This document shows positions 37,548-44,770 of a stretch of DNA of 64,000 nt, in pieces (positions within the stretch are counted from its first letter, which is position 1; each line of letters begins with the position of its first letter). The notes under the pieces are model-generated. The model did not search any database. It was given only the letters and a program-made list of their open reading frames with translations, and had not been told where the DNA came from. The position numbers were made by a program, and so were the translations under genes. This DNA is from an uncultured Bacteroidia bacterium (GTDB lineage: Bacteria; Bacteroidota; Bacteroidia; Bacteroidales; UBA932). Location of the stretch: contig CACXNA010000016.1 in NCBI GenBank assembly GCA_902768985.1, forward strand, positions 105,584-169,583. The letters run 5' to 3'.

Positions 37548-40109
37548 ATGATAAACAATTATGACATTGCCGCGCCCGTGTGGAAGAGCGTGATGGTGAC
37601 GCGGCATCTTCCGGAGGAGCTGTCGGGTCTGGAGACCCTCTGCAAGAACCTCTGGTGGTGCTGGAACGACAACGCCAAGGCGCTGTTCCGCACCGTGGAT
37701 TACGATCTGTGGCACAAATCCGGCCACAACCCGATGGTCATCCTGGACCAGGTCAGTCTGAAAAGATATAAGGAACTTGCCAAGGATGCCGAATTCCTCG
37801 CCCGCCTCGACGGGGTGATGAAGGAGTTCAACGCCTACATGGCCGAAAAGGAGAAGCGGACGGAACCGTCCGTCGCTTACTTCTGCATGGAATATGGCCT
37901 GGACACTTCCCTGATGATCTACTCCGGCGGCCTGGGCATCCTGGCCGGCGACTACCTGAAGGAGACTTCCGACATGAACATCAACTTGGTGGCGGTCGGT
38001 CTCCTGTACCGTTTCGGCTACTTCACCCAGCGCCTCACGCCGCAGGGCAACCAGGTGGCCGAGTACAAGCCGCAGGACTTCATGAAGATCCCGGCGGAGC
38101 CGGTGCTCGACGAGAACGGCGCCTGGAAGACCATCCAGATGCAGATGCCCGGCCGTATGCTGAGCGCGCGTATCTGGAAGGTGGCCGTGGGCCGTACCGA
38201 CCTCTATCTGCTCGATACCGACTATGAAGCCAACACTCCGGAGGACCGCGAGATCACGCACCAGCTCTACGGTGGCGACTGGGAGAACCGTCTGAAGCAG
38301 GAGCTCCTGCTGGGCATCGGTGGCGTGCGCGCCCTGCGTACGCTGGGCCTGACGCCCAGCATCTACCACTACAATGAGGGTCACGCCGCTTTCGCCGGCC
38401 TGGAACTCATGCGCGAGTGCGTGCAGGAGCGCCATTTCTCCTTCCCGGAGGCGCTGGAGCTCATCCGCGCCGCGGGCCTTTACACGACGCACACCCCGGT
38501 TCCGGCCGGCCACGACGCGTTCACGGAGGATATGATTGGTCGCTTCATTGGCCACTATCCGCAACGCCTCGGCGTGGATTGGCGCACGATGATGGGCCTG
38601 GGCAAGGTCGATCCGGACAACGCCGACGAGAAGTTCTCCATGAGCACGCTCGCCGCTTCCCTGTCGCAGAATGTCAACGGCGTGTCCATGCTGCACGGCA
38701 AGGTCAGCCAGGACATCTTCGCGCACATGTTCCCGGGCTACCTCCCCGAGGAGCTTTATATCAGCTACGTCACCAACGGCGTCCACTACCCGACCTGGGC
38801 ATCGAAGTATTGGAAGGAGCTGCACGCCAAGGTGTTCGGCCCCGAATTCCAGACCCACCACTACGACAAGAAGTGTTTCGAGGGCATCTATTCCGTGCCT
38901 GACGCGGAGGTCTGGAACATCCGCAAGACCCTCAAGAAGGAGCTGATCCGCGCCATCCGCGAGCGCCTCTCCGACCCGATCCTGAGCGCGCACTACACGC
39001 CGCGCGAGGTGGTCACGATCAAGGAGCGCCTGCGCGAGGATGTGCTGACCATCGGCTTCGCCCGCCGCTTCGCGACCTACAAGCGCGCCACGCTGCTGTT
39101 CAGCGATCTCGACAAGCTCGACGCCATCGTCAACAACCCCAAGCGCCCGGTGCAGTTCATCTTCGCCGGCAAGGCGCACCCGGCCGACGGCATGGGCCAG
39201 GACCTCATCAAGCAGATCGTCGAGATCTCCAAGCAGGACCGCTTCCTGGGCCGCATCATCTTCGTCCCGGGCTATGACATCACGCTCGCCAAGCGCCTGG
39301 TCCAGGGCGTGGACGTGTGGCTGAACAACCCGACCCGTCCGCTGGAGGCCTCCGGTACGTCCGGCGAGAAGGCCGCCATGAACGGTGTCATGCACTTCTC
39401 CGTGCTGGACGGCTGGTGGGTTGAGGGCTACCGTGAGGGTGCCGGCTGGGCCCTCCCGCTGGAGAGCACCTACGACGACAACAACTACCAGAACGACCTG
39501 GATGCCGCCACGATCTACGCCATCCTCGAGAACGAGATCGCCGCATCCTACTACGATGTAGACAAGAACCTCGGCCTGTCGCCCGTCTGGGTCGGCTACA
39601 TCAAGAACACCATCGCGCAGGTGGCCTGCAACTTCACGACCAACCGCATGCTGAACGACTACTGCAAGCAGTACTACGAGCCGCAGTACGAGCGCCTCCA
39701 GCAGCTGACGGCCGACAATGCGAAGCTGGCCCGCGAGATCGCGAGCTGGAAGCAGGGCGTCCTTGCGGAGTGGAACAACATCCGCATCCTGTCCTGCACG
39801 CAGCCGGATCCGTCCTATGTCCTGTCGCAAAACGACATGCTCAAGAGCAAGGTCGTCCTGGATCTGGGCCGCCTCCGTCCGGAGGACGTCGGCGTGGAGA
39901 TCCTCTTCACCACGCAGGACGCCAAGGGCGCGCTGCATGTCCAGGAGGTCGAGGAGCTCCAGATGACCAGCTACGAGAACGGTGTCGCCACCTATGAGGC
40001 TGCGCTCCTGCCGGAGCACACCGGTATGTACCAGGTGGCCAAGCGTATCTTCCCGAAGAATCCGCTGCTGCCGCACCGTCAGGACTTCCCGCTGGTCAAA
40101 TGGCTGTAG
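37548..40109 (+). CDS. glgP: Alpha-glucan (glycogen) phosphorylase, GT35
   Basis: 853 aa, of the shorter TIGR02094-like bacterial/archaeal type. It releases glucose-1-phosphate from glycogen. VAYFCMEYGLDTSLMIYSGG and GLGILAGDYLKETSDM are the N-terminal active-site region. The PLP lysine is in EASGTSGEKAAMNG. Glycogen genes directly precede it. Its last ten bases overlap ribF. Confidence 0.95.
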   Translation: MINNYDIAAPVWKSVMVTRHLPEELSGLETLCKNLWWCWNDNAKALFRTVDYDLWHKSGHNPMVILDQVSLKRYKELAKDAEFLARLDGVMKEFNAYMAEKEKRTEPSVAYFCMEYGLDTSLMIYSGGLGILAGDYLKETSDMNINLVAVGLLYRFGYFTQRLTPQGNQVAEYKPQDFMKIPAEPVLDENGAWKTIQMQMPGRMLSARIWKVAVGRTDLYLLDTDYEANTPEDREITHQLYGGDWENRLKQELLLGIGGVRALRTLGLTPSIYHYNEGHAAFAGLELMRECVQERHFSFPEALELIRAAGLYTTHTPVPAGHDAFTEDMIGRFIGHYPQRLGVDWRTMMGLGKVDPDNADEKFSMSTLAASLSQNVNGVSMLHGKVSQDIFAHMFPGYLPEELYISYVTNGVHYPTWASKYWKELHAKVFGPEFQTHHYDKKCFEGIYSVPDAEVWNIRKTLKKELIRAIRERLSDPILSAHYTPREVVTIKERLREDVLTIGFARRFATYKRATLLFSDLDKLDAIVNNPKRPVQFIFAGKAHPADGMGQDLIKQIVEISKQDRFLGRIIFVPGYDITLAKRLVQGVDVWLNNPTRPLEASGTSGEKAAMNGVMHFSVLDGWWVEGYREGAGWALPLESTYDDNNYQNDLDAATIYAILENEIAASYYDVDKNLGLSPVWVGYIKNTIAQVACNFTTNRMLNDYCKQYYEPQYERLQQLTADNAKLAREIASWKQGVLAEWNNIRILSCTQPDPSYVLSQNDMLKSKVVLDLGRLRPEDVGVEILFTTQDAKGALHVQEVEELQMTSYENGVATYEAALLPEHTGMYQVAKRIFPKNPLLPHRQDFPLVKWL

Positions 40110-40957
40110 TCGCCACCGGCTTCTTTGACGGGGTCCATCTGGGCCACCGCCAAGTGATACAGACGCTCGTCTCCTCTGCCCGGCAACGGGGGGAGGAGGC
40201 GATTGTCGTTACCTTCGCGCAGCACCCGCGCGCCGTCTTGCAGCAGGATGCGCGCATCCTGCGCCTGCTGAATTCTCCGCAGGAGAAGGAGGCGCTGCTG
40301 CGCAGCCTCGGCGTCGACCGCGTGGAGACGCTTCCCTTCGACCGCGCCTTCGCGCGCCTGACCGCCGCGGACTACATCCGCGACGTCCTGCGCGACCGCC
40401 TCGGCGCCACTTGCCTCATCCTCGGCTACGACAACCGCCTCGGCTCCGACTGCCTCGGCCCCGACGCCATCCGCCCCCTGGCCGAGTCCCTCGGCCTGGA
40501 GGTTGACATTGTTCCGGCTTCTTCCGCCAGCGATATCGTGGTGAGTTCCACCAAGATACGCAAGGCCCTCGAGGAGGGGAGAGTGGAGGATGCAGAGGCG
40601 ATGCTGGGGTATGCGTATGGCTTGCGGGGCGTGGTGGTGAGCGGCAAGCAGCTGGGTCGGAAGCTGGGCTTTCCGACCGCGAACCTGCGGCTCTATGATC
40701 CGATGAAACTGGTCCCCGCGAAGGGCGTGTACCTGACGGAAGTCGAGGTGCTGGGCGCCCACTATTGGGGCATGACGAACGTCGGTGACATCATCGAGAC
40801 GAACATCTTCGACTTCAACGAGGACATCTACGGCCTCGACCTGTCGATCCGCTTCCGGCGGCACCTGCGCGACATGCGCAGCTTCGACTCGCTCGACGCC
40901 CTCTCCGCGCAGCTCGCCGCCGACCGCGACGCCTGCCGCGCGCTGCTGGCCGAATAA
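40100..40957 (+). CDS. ribF: Bifunctional riboflavin kinase/FAD synthetase
   Basis: 285 aa. It makes FMN and FAD. The nucleotidylyltransferase motif GFFDGVHLGH is near residue 8, with SSTKIRKALEEGRVEDA later. The riboflavin kinase half carries GRKLGFPTANL and GVYLTEVEV. The N terminus starts almost at the first catalytic motif, some 15 residues shorter than many homologues, because the gene begins inside glgP. Confidence 0.95.
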   Translation: MAVVATGFFDGVHLGHRQVIQTLVSSARQRGEEAIVVTFAQHPRAVLQQDARILRLLNSPQEKEALLRSLGVDRVETLPFDRAFARLTAADYIRDVLRDRLGATCLILGYDNRLGSDCLGPDAIRPLAESLGLEVDIVPASSASDIVVSSTKIRKALEEGRVEDAEAMLGYAYGLRGVVVSGKQLGRKLGFPTANLRLYDPMKLVPAKGVYLTEVEVLGAHYWGMTNVGDIIETNIFDFNEDIYGLDLSIRFRRHLRDMRSFDSLDALSAQLAADRDACRALLAE

Positions 40958-40969
40958 ACAATTGACAAC

Positions 40970-41004
40970 AAAAAAACGGGTGCCTTTCTGAGGCACCCGT
41001 TTTT
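40970..41004. terminator. Bidirectional terminator between ribF and the TlpA-like gene
   Basis: ACGGGTGCCT at 40976-40985 pairs with AGGCACCCGT at 40991-41000. A run of A precedes and a run of T follows, so it suits both converging genes. Confidence 0.92.
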
Positions 41005-41021
41005 GTTAGCAGTTATGCTTC

Positions 41022-42143
41022 TTATTTCTTCCCCTTGCCGTTGCCCAGCGTCTTCGCGAGGGTCTTCTTGAGACCTTCGACGCCGCCGGTGATCGGCTGG
41101 GTGTTGAGTTCGCCGTTGATGATCAGGAAAGAATCCGGCAGCTGGGTCACACCGTAGGTGATGACCGCCGGGGAGGCGGCGCCGAGGCCGTCGTTCACGT
41201 TGATCCACGGGAGCTTCTGGGCCAGCACGGAGGACGCCCATTCGGGCTTGTCCGGCGTGACGCAGATCGAATAGATCTCGAGCCCGCGCGGGTGGTATTC
41301 CTTATAGATCGGCAGCAGGGTGTCGATGCTGAGCATCTTCTGCGCAGCGTCGTCGGCATCCCAGAAGTGCACCAGGATGACCTTGGCCTGCACCTCGGAG
41401 AGGGCCTTGCGCTCACCGTTGATGTCGCTCATCACGATGTCGGGGAAGGAAGCCTCGGTGGCGTTCTGCAGCTGGTTGTTGATCTCCATGAGATGCTCGC
41501 GGCGGGTCGCTTCCTTATCGAGGGCCTTGACATAGCGGGAGTCGGGATAGGCGGTCGCGAGCGAATCCGCACCGCGGCGGATCAGCAGGGCGTCGGAGGG
41601 CTGCGCGAACACGTAGCTCTGGCCCAGGCGCTCGAAGAACACCGGCACGGTGGTCAGCGAGTACGGGTGCTCGAGCACGTAGCGGACGCAGTCGCGGTAG
41701 TGCTGCACATAGAGCTTGGTCATCTCGGCGGGCGCCTCGGAATTGTCGGCCAGGGCCAGCAGGAAGTCGGCGTAGGCCTTGTCCACCTTGGCCAGCTCGG
41801 CGGATCCTTCGGAACCGGTGACCGTGTAGCGGCCGAGGGTGTCGGCTTCGACGACGGCGGTCTCGCCCTTCTCGAGCAGCAGCGCGGCCACGCGCGTGTC
41901 GCCATAGAAGAGGTAGATGAATTCAGGGTCGCCGGCGGCCACCTTCACGTCGTAGCGGAAGGAACCGTCAGAGGCGGTCTTGACGGTGTCAAGATCCTTG
42001 TATACATTTATATCCAGCTGCTTGACGACCAGCTTCTTGTCGGGGGCACCGGCGAGGGTGCCGCGGATGTGGGCCTTGTCAGAGCAGGCAGCCAGGGAGA
42101 GCGCCGCAAGCGCGAGCGCGAGGAGTTTATTGCAATTTTTCAT
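41022..42143 (-). CDS. Lipoprotein with DUF4369-like and thioredoxin-like domains, lacking CxxC
   Basis: 373 aa. The lipoprotein signal ends LAALSLAAC. Residues 25-115 are a beta domain like DUF4369 (IRGTLAGAPDKKLVVKQLD). The middle is helical. The C-terminal thioredoxin fold begins near residue 235 (FPDIVMSDINGERKALSEVQ) and reads VILVHFWDADDAAQKM where redox-active homologues have FWASWCxxC; both cysteines are missing. It is therefore probably a non-redox binding or structural domain in the periplasm. The cis-Pro region (QLPDSFLI) is kept. It overlaps the HIT gene by 17 bases. Confidence 0.88.
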   Translation of the reverse strand: MKNCNKLLALALAALSLAACSDKAHIRGTLAGAPDKKLVVKQLDINVYKDLDTVKTASDGSFRYDVKVAAGDPEFIYLFYGDTRVAALLLEKGETAVVEADTLGRYTVTGSEGSAELAKVDKAYADFLLALADNSEAPAEMTKLYVQHYRDCVRYVLEHPYSLTTVPVFFERLGQSYVFAQPSDALLIRRGADSLATAYPDSRYVKALDKEATRREHLMEINNQLQNATEASFPDIVMSDINGERKALSEVQAKVILVHFWDADDAAQKMLSIDTLLPIYKEYHPRGLEIYSICVTPDKPEWASSVLAQKLPWINVNDGLGAASPAVITYGVTQLPDSFLIINGELNTQPITGGVEGLKKTLAKTLGNGKGKK

Positions 42144-42534
42144 ACTCGGAGAGAATCGCTGCGGCGGTCTGCGCCATTTGTTCCGGGGTGAAGGTCGGGC
42201 GGACCTTGCGGAAATCCAGGTCGCCCTCGGTCTGGAGCGGGACCAGGTGGATGTGCGTGTGGGGCACTTCCATGCCCAGCACGGCCACGCCCACGCGCTG
42301 GCAGGGCACCGCGGCCTTCAGGGCCGTGGCCACCTTGCGCGCAAAGGCCCAGAGGCCGGCGTACGTGGCCTCATCGAGGTGGAAAATGTAGTCGTCTTCG
42401 ACCTTCTTGGGAATCACGAGGGTGTGCCCCTGCGCAAGCGGGCTGATGTCGAGGAAGGCGTAGTAGTCTTCGTTCTCCGCCACTTTGTAGGACGGGATCT
42501 CGCCCTGAGCGATGCGGGTAAAAATCGTAGCCAT
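42127..42534 (-). CDS. HIT family nucleotide hydrolase
   Basis: 135 aa with the HxHxH catalytic motif in VPHTHIHLVPLQ. YYAFLDISPLAQGHTLVIPK is the conserved HIT core. It hydrolyses AMP-linked substrates such as adenosine phosphoramidate. Its start shares one base with the greA stop. Confidence 0.95.
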   Translation of the reverse strand: MATIFTRIAQGEIPSYKVAENEDYYAFLDISPLAQGHTLVIPKKVEDDYIFHLDEATYAGLWAFARKVATALKAAVPCQRVGVAVLGMEVPHTHIHLVPLQTEGDLDFRKVRPTFTPEQMAQTAAAILSEYEKLQ

Positions 42535-43004
42535 CAGAACGTGATATCAAGAATCTTGAACTGCATGACGCCGGAGGGCACCTTAGCCTCGACGACCTCG
42601 CCCTTGGAGTGGCCCATCAGGGCCTTGCCGATCGGGGTCGTGGCGGCGAGCTTGCCCTTCGAGAAATCGGCCTCGCTTTCGCCCACGATGGTGAATTCCA
42701 TCACGCGGTGGTTGGCGAGGTTCTCGACCTTGACGGTATTGAGCATCTGGACGTGGTCGCAGTTGAGCTGCGAGCTGTCCAGAACCTTGGCGTTAACCAC
42801 CTGATTCTGCAGTTTGGCAATCTTCAGTTCGAGCAGGCCCTGCGCTTCGCGGGCCGACTCGTATTCCGCGTTCTCGGAGAGGTCGCCCTTTTCGCGGGCC
42901 TCTGCGATCGCAGCGGCGATGACCGGGCGCTGAGCCAACGCCTCGGCGAGTTCCTTCTTGAGCTTATCCAGCCCTTCCTGGCTCATGTAATGTGCTTCAG
43001 ACAT
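42534..43004 (-). CDS. greA: Transcription elongation factor GreA
   Basis: 156 aa, starting at MSEAHYMSQEGLDKLKKEL. An in-frame TTG at 43025 is less likely. The N-terminal coiled coil contains EAREKGDLSENAEYESAREA, with the acidic tip DLSEN that enters the RNA polymerase channel. The C-terminal FKBP-like domain follows. It rescues backtracked polymerase. The leader is about 65 bases and holds a terminator-like hairpin at 43031-43060. Confidence 0.96.
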   Translation of the reverse strand: MSEAHYMSQEGLDKLKKELAEALAQRPVIAAAIAEAREKGDLSENAEYESAREAQGLLELKIAKLQNQVVNAKVLDSSQLNCDHVQMLNTVKVENLANHRVMEFTIVGESEADFSKGKLAATTPIGKALMGHSKGEVVEAKVPSGVMQFKILDITF

Positions 43005-43030
43005 AGTTATTGTGTTTTCGTTCAATCAAC

Positions 43031-43060
43031 TAAAAAGGAGTCCTGCCAATACGGCAGAAC
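43031..43060 (-). promoter_or_regulatory. Terminator-like hairpin in the greA leader
   Basis: On the minus strand GTTCTGCC and GGCAGGAC pair around a five-base loop and are followed by TCCTTTTT. It sits between the promoter and the greA start, so it could attenuate transcription. Confidence 0.55.
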
Positions 43061-43074
43061 CCTTGTTGCTTTTG

Positions 43075-43106
43075 CAAATATACATATTTATTTGATAAAC
43101 GACAAA
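43075..43106 (-). promoter_or_regulatory. greA promoter (-33/-7)
   Basis: On the minus strand TTTG (43106-43103), 20 bases, TATATTTG (43082-43075). Confidence 0.75.
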
Positions 43107-43130
43107 TATCCCGCCTTCGGCTATTTTTAT

Positions 43131-43138
43131 TATCTTTG
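43131..43138 (+). promoter_or_regulatory. -7 promoter element of the Dabb gene
   Basis: TATCTTTG, 28 bases before the ATG at 43167. No TTTG at the right distance. Confidence 0.55.
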
Positions 43139-43166
43139 TACGGATAATCTTCAAAACAAGTCACTT

Positions 43167-43472
43167 ATGGTCAAGCATATCATCCTCTGGACGCTGAATC
43201 CGGAGCTTTCGGAAGAAGAAAAACAGGCCGTCAAGGCCGGGATCAAAGAAGGCCTCGAGGGCCTGGTCGGCCAGGTGCCGGGGCTGCTCGACGTGAAGGT
43301 GCACATCGACGGCCGCCTGGCCTCCTCCAACGCCGACGTGATGCTCGACAGCACGCTGGAGAGCGCGGAGGCGCTGGCGGGCTACGCCAAGCACCCGGCG
43401 CACGTCGCCGTGGCGAACGGCAAAGTCCGCCCCTACACCGTCCAGCGCTCCTGCCTGGACTTTGAGATCTAG
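43167..43472 (+). CDS. Dabb (stress-responsive A/B barrel) domain protein
   Basis: 101 aa. MVKHIILWTLNPELSEEEKQ, LVGQVPGLLDVKVHID and the closing HPAHVAVANGKVRPYTVQRS are typical of the dimeric Dabb ferredoxin-like barrel. The function in bacteria is not established. The real start is at 43167; the longer open frame overlaps greA. Its last four bases overlap tsaB. Confidence 0.92.
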   Translation: MVKHIILWTLNPELSEEEKQAVKAGIKEGLEGLVGQVPGLLDVKVHIDGRLASSNADVMLDSTLESAEALAGYAKHPAHVAVANGKVRPYTVQRSCLDFEI

Positions 43473-44161
43473 AAGAGCTTTTTGCGACTGACGGTCGCGA
43501 CGAAATCCTTCAGGTAGAAGGGCTCGAAATAGGCTACGTCGCGCCAGTGCTGTGCTTCGAATTCCCGCGTAGCGGGGACGAGCAGGGCGCTGGCGCGCGG
43601 GTTTGTCTGCACGAAGTGCGCGTCCGGCCCGGCCAGGGCCTCCCGGCATTTCTCGGCGCCGTCGCCGATGAACAGCACCGGCCCCTCGGCGCGCTGGGCG
43701 CGGAAACTCTCCGCGTTGATGACCTGCGGCGCCACGTCGGTCAGGCGCTCGCCTTCGGGCGTGAACACGGCCGCGTAGACTTCCATGCGGCGCGCGTCAA
43801 TCATCGGAATCACGTATTTGCAGCCCGCGGGCAGCTGACCCTCGGCGCGCGCCTGGTGGACCAGCAGCTCGAGCGTGCCCACGGAAAGCAGCGGCACGCC
43901 GGCGGCGAAGCAGATTCCCTTAGCGGTAGATACGCCCACGCGCAGGCCGGTGTAGGACCCCGGGCCTGCGCTGACGCAGACGGCGTCCAGGTCGGCGGCG
44001 CGCAGCCCCCGTTCCTGCAGGACCTCCTGCACGTACGGGGCGGTCATGGCCGCATGGGCGCGGGGCTCCGCGCTCTCGCGGAAGGCGGTCACGCGGCCGT
44101 CCTCTGCCAGCGCCACCGAGCAGAGCGCGGTGGACGTCTCAATCAGGAGAAATTTAGACAT
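43469..44161 (-). CDS. tsaB: tRNA threonylcarbamoyladenosine biosynthesis protein TsaB
   Basis: 230 aa from MSKFLLIETSTALCSVALAE. The ASKHA-fold motifs ETSTALCSVAL and GPGSYTGLRVGVSTAKG identify TsaB/YeaZ, the scaffold for TsaD in t6A37 tRNA modification. The upstream in-frame extension to 44203 overlaps cvpA and is not needed. It overlaps cvpA by eight bases. Confidence 0.95.
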   Translation of the reverse strand: MSKFLLIETSTALCSVALAEDGRVTAFRESAEPRAHAAMTAPYVQEVLQERGLRAADLDAVCVSAGPGSYTGLRVGVSTAKGICFAAGVPLLSVGTLELLVHQARAEGQLPAGCKYVIPMIDARRMEVYAAVFTPEGERLTDVAPQVINAESFRAQRAEGPVLFIGDGAEKCREALAGPDAHFVQTNPRASALLVPATREFEAQHWRDVAYFEPFYLKDFVATVSRKKLF

Positions 44162-44690
44162 GGGCGGCAGATCCGACGGCGGCCGCAGCGGCGTCGGCAC
44201 CATTGGAGATCCAGGTCTTCAGGATCGGGAATACAGTGTTGCCGAGTTCGCGCAGTGCATTGTACACCACGGCGTCCTCCAGGTAAGTGTCACGCATGAA
44301 GTGCAGCGTGCCGTTGAGCACCTCGAAAAGCTGGATGAGCAGCGCGAGGATGAGCGCGCATTTGATGACGGCGAAGACCACGCCGAGCAGCTTGTTCAGG
44401 AAACCCAGCGACAGGGCGCTGAGCGCCTTGGTGATCAGCGAAGAGATCAGGCCCAGCACCAGCGCGATCACGAGTGCGATCAGAATGAAGGCGACGACCT
44501 TCAGCACCGTGGGATCCCAGGACACATACTGCCCCAGATAAGCCCCCAGCCCTGCGGAAAAATGGTAGGCCGCCCAGGCGGCTACAATGAGTGCGACAAG
44601 GTCTGCGACCTGCTTGACCAAACCTTTGGTGAGGCCGCTGATGACGGCGGGGATGAAACAGAGCAAAAGAATGATGTCCATAATCGGCAT
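44154..44690 (-). CDS. cvpA: CvpA family membrane protein
   Basis: 178 aa with about four hydrophobic helices. MDIILLLCFIPAVISGLTKG and the following basic/Gly turn KGLVKQVADLVALIVAAWAA are typical of CvpA (colicin V production) proteins. M4 at 44681 is an equally good start. The role is unclear, linked to envelope function in several bacteria. Confidence 0.9.
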   Translation of the reverse strand: MPIMDIILLLCFIPAVISGLTKGLVKQVADLVALIVAAWAAYHFSAGLGAYLGQYVSWDPTVLKVVAFILIALVIALVLGLISSLITKALSALSLGFLNKLLGVVFAVIKCALILALLIQLFEVLNGTLHFMRDTYLEDAVVYNALRELGNTVFPILKTWISNGADAAAAAVGSAAHV

Positions 44691-44692
44691 AT

Positions 44693-44723
44693 TTTGTTGA
44701 ATGCGTAAAATTCGTTAAATTTG
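44693..44723 (+). promoter_or_regulatory. ileS promoter (-33/-7)
   Basis: TTTG at 44693-44696, 19 bases, TAAATTTG at 44716-44723. The -33 element starts two bases from the cvpA start codon. Confidence 0.85.
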
Positions 44724-44740
44724 CAGACTAAATTCAGACG

Positions 44741-44770
44741 CAAAATTAGGCAAAAAATATGACATTCAAA
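44741..44770 (-). promoter_or_regulatory. cvpA-tsaB promoter
   Basis: On the minus strand TTTG (44770-44767), 18 bases, TAATTTTG (44748-44741). The -33 box lies inside the first codons of ileS, so the two promoters face each other and their 5' ends overlap. Confidence 0.5.
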
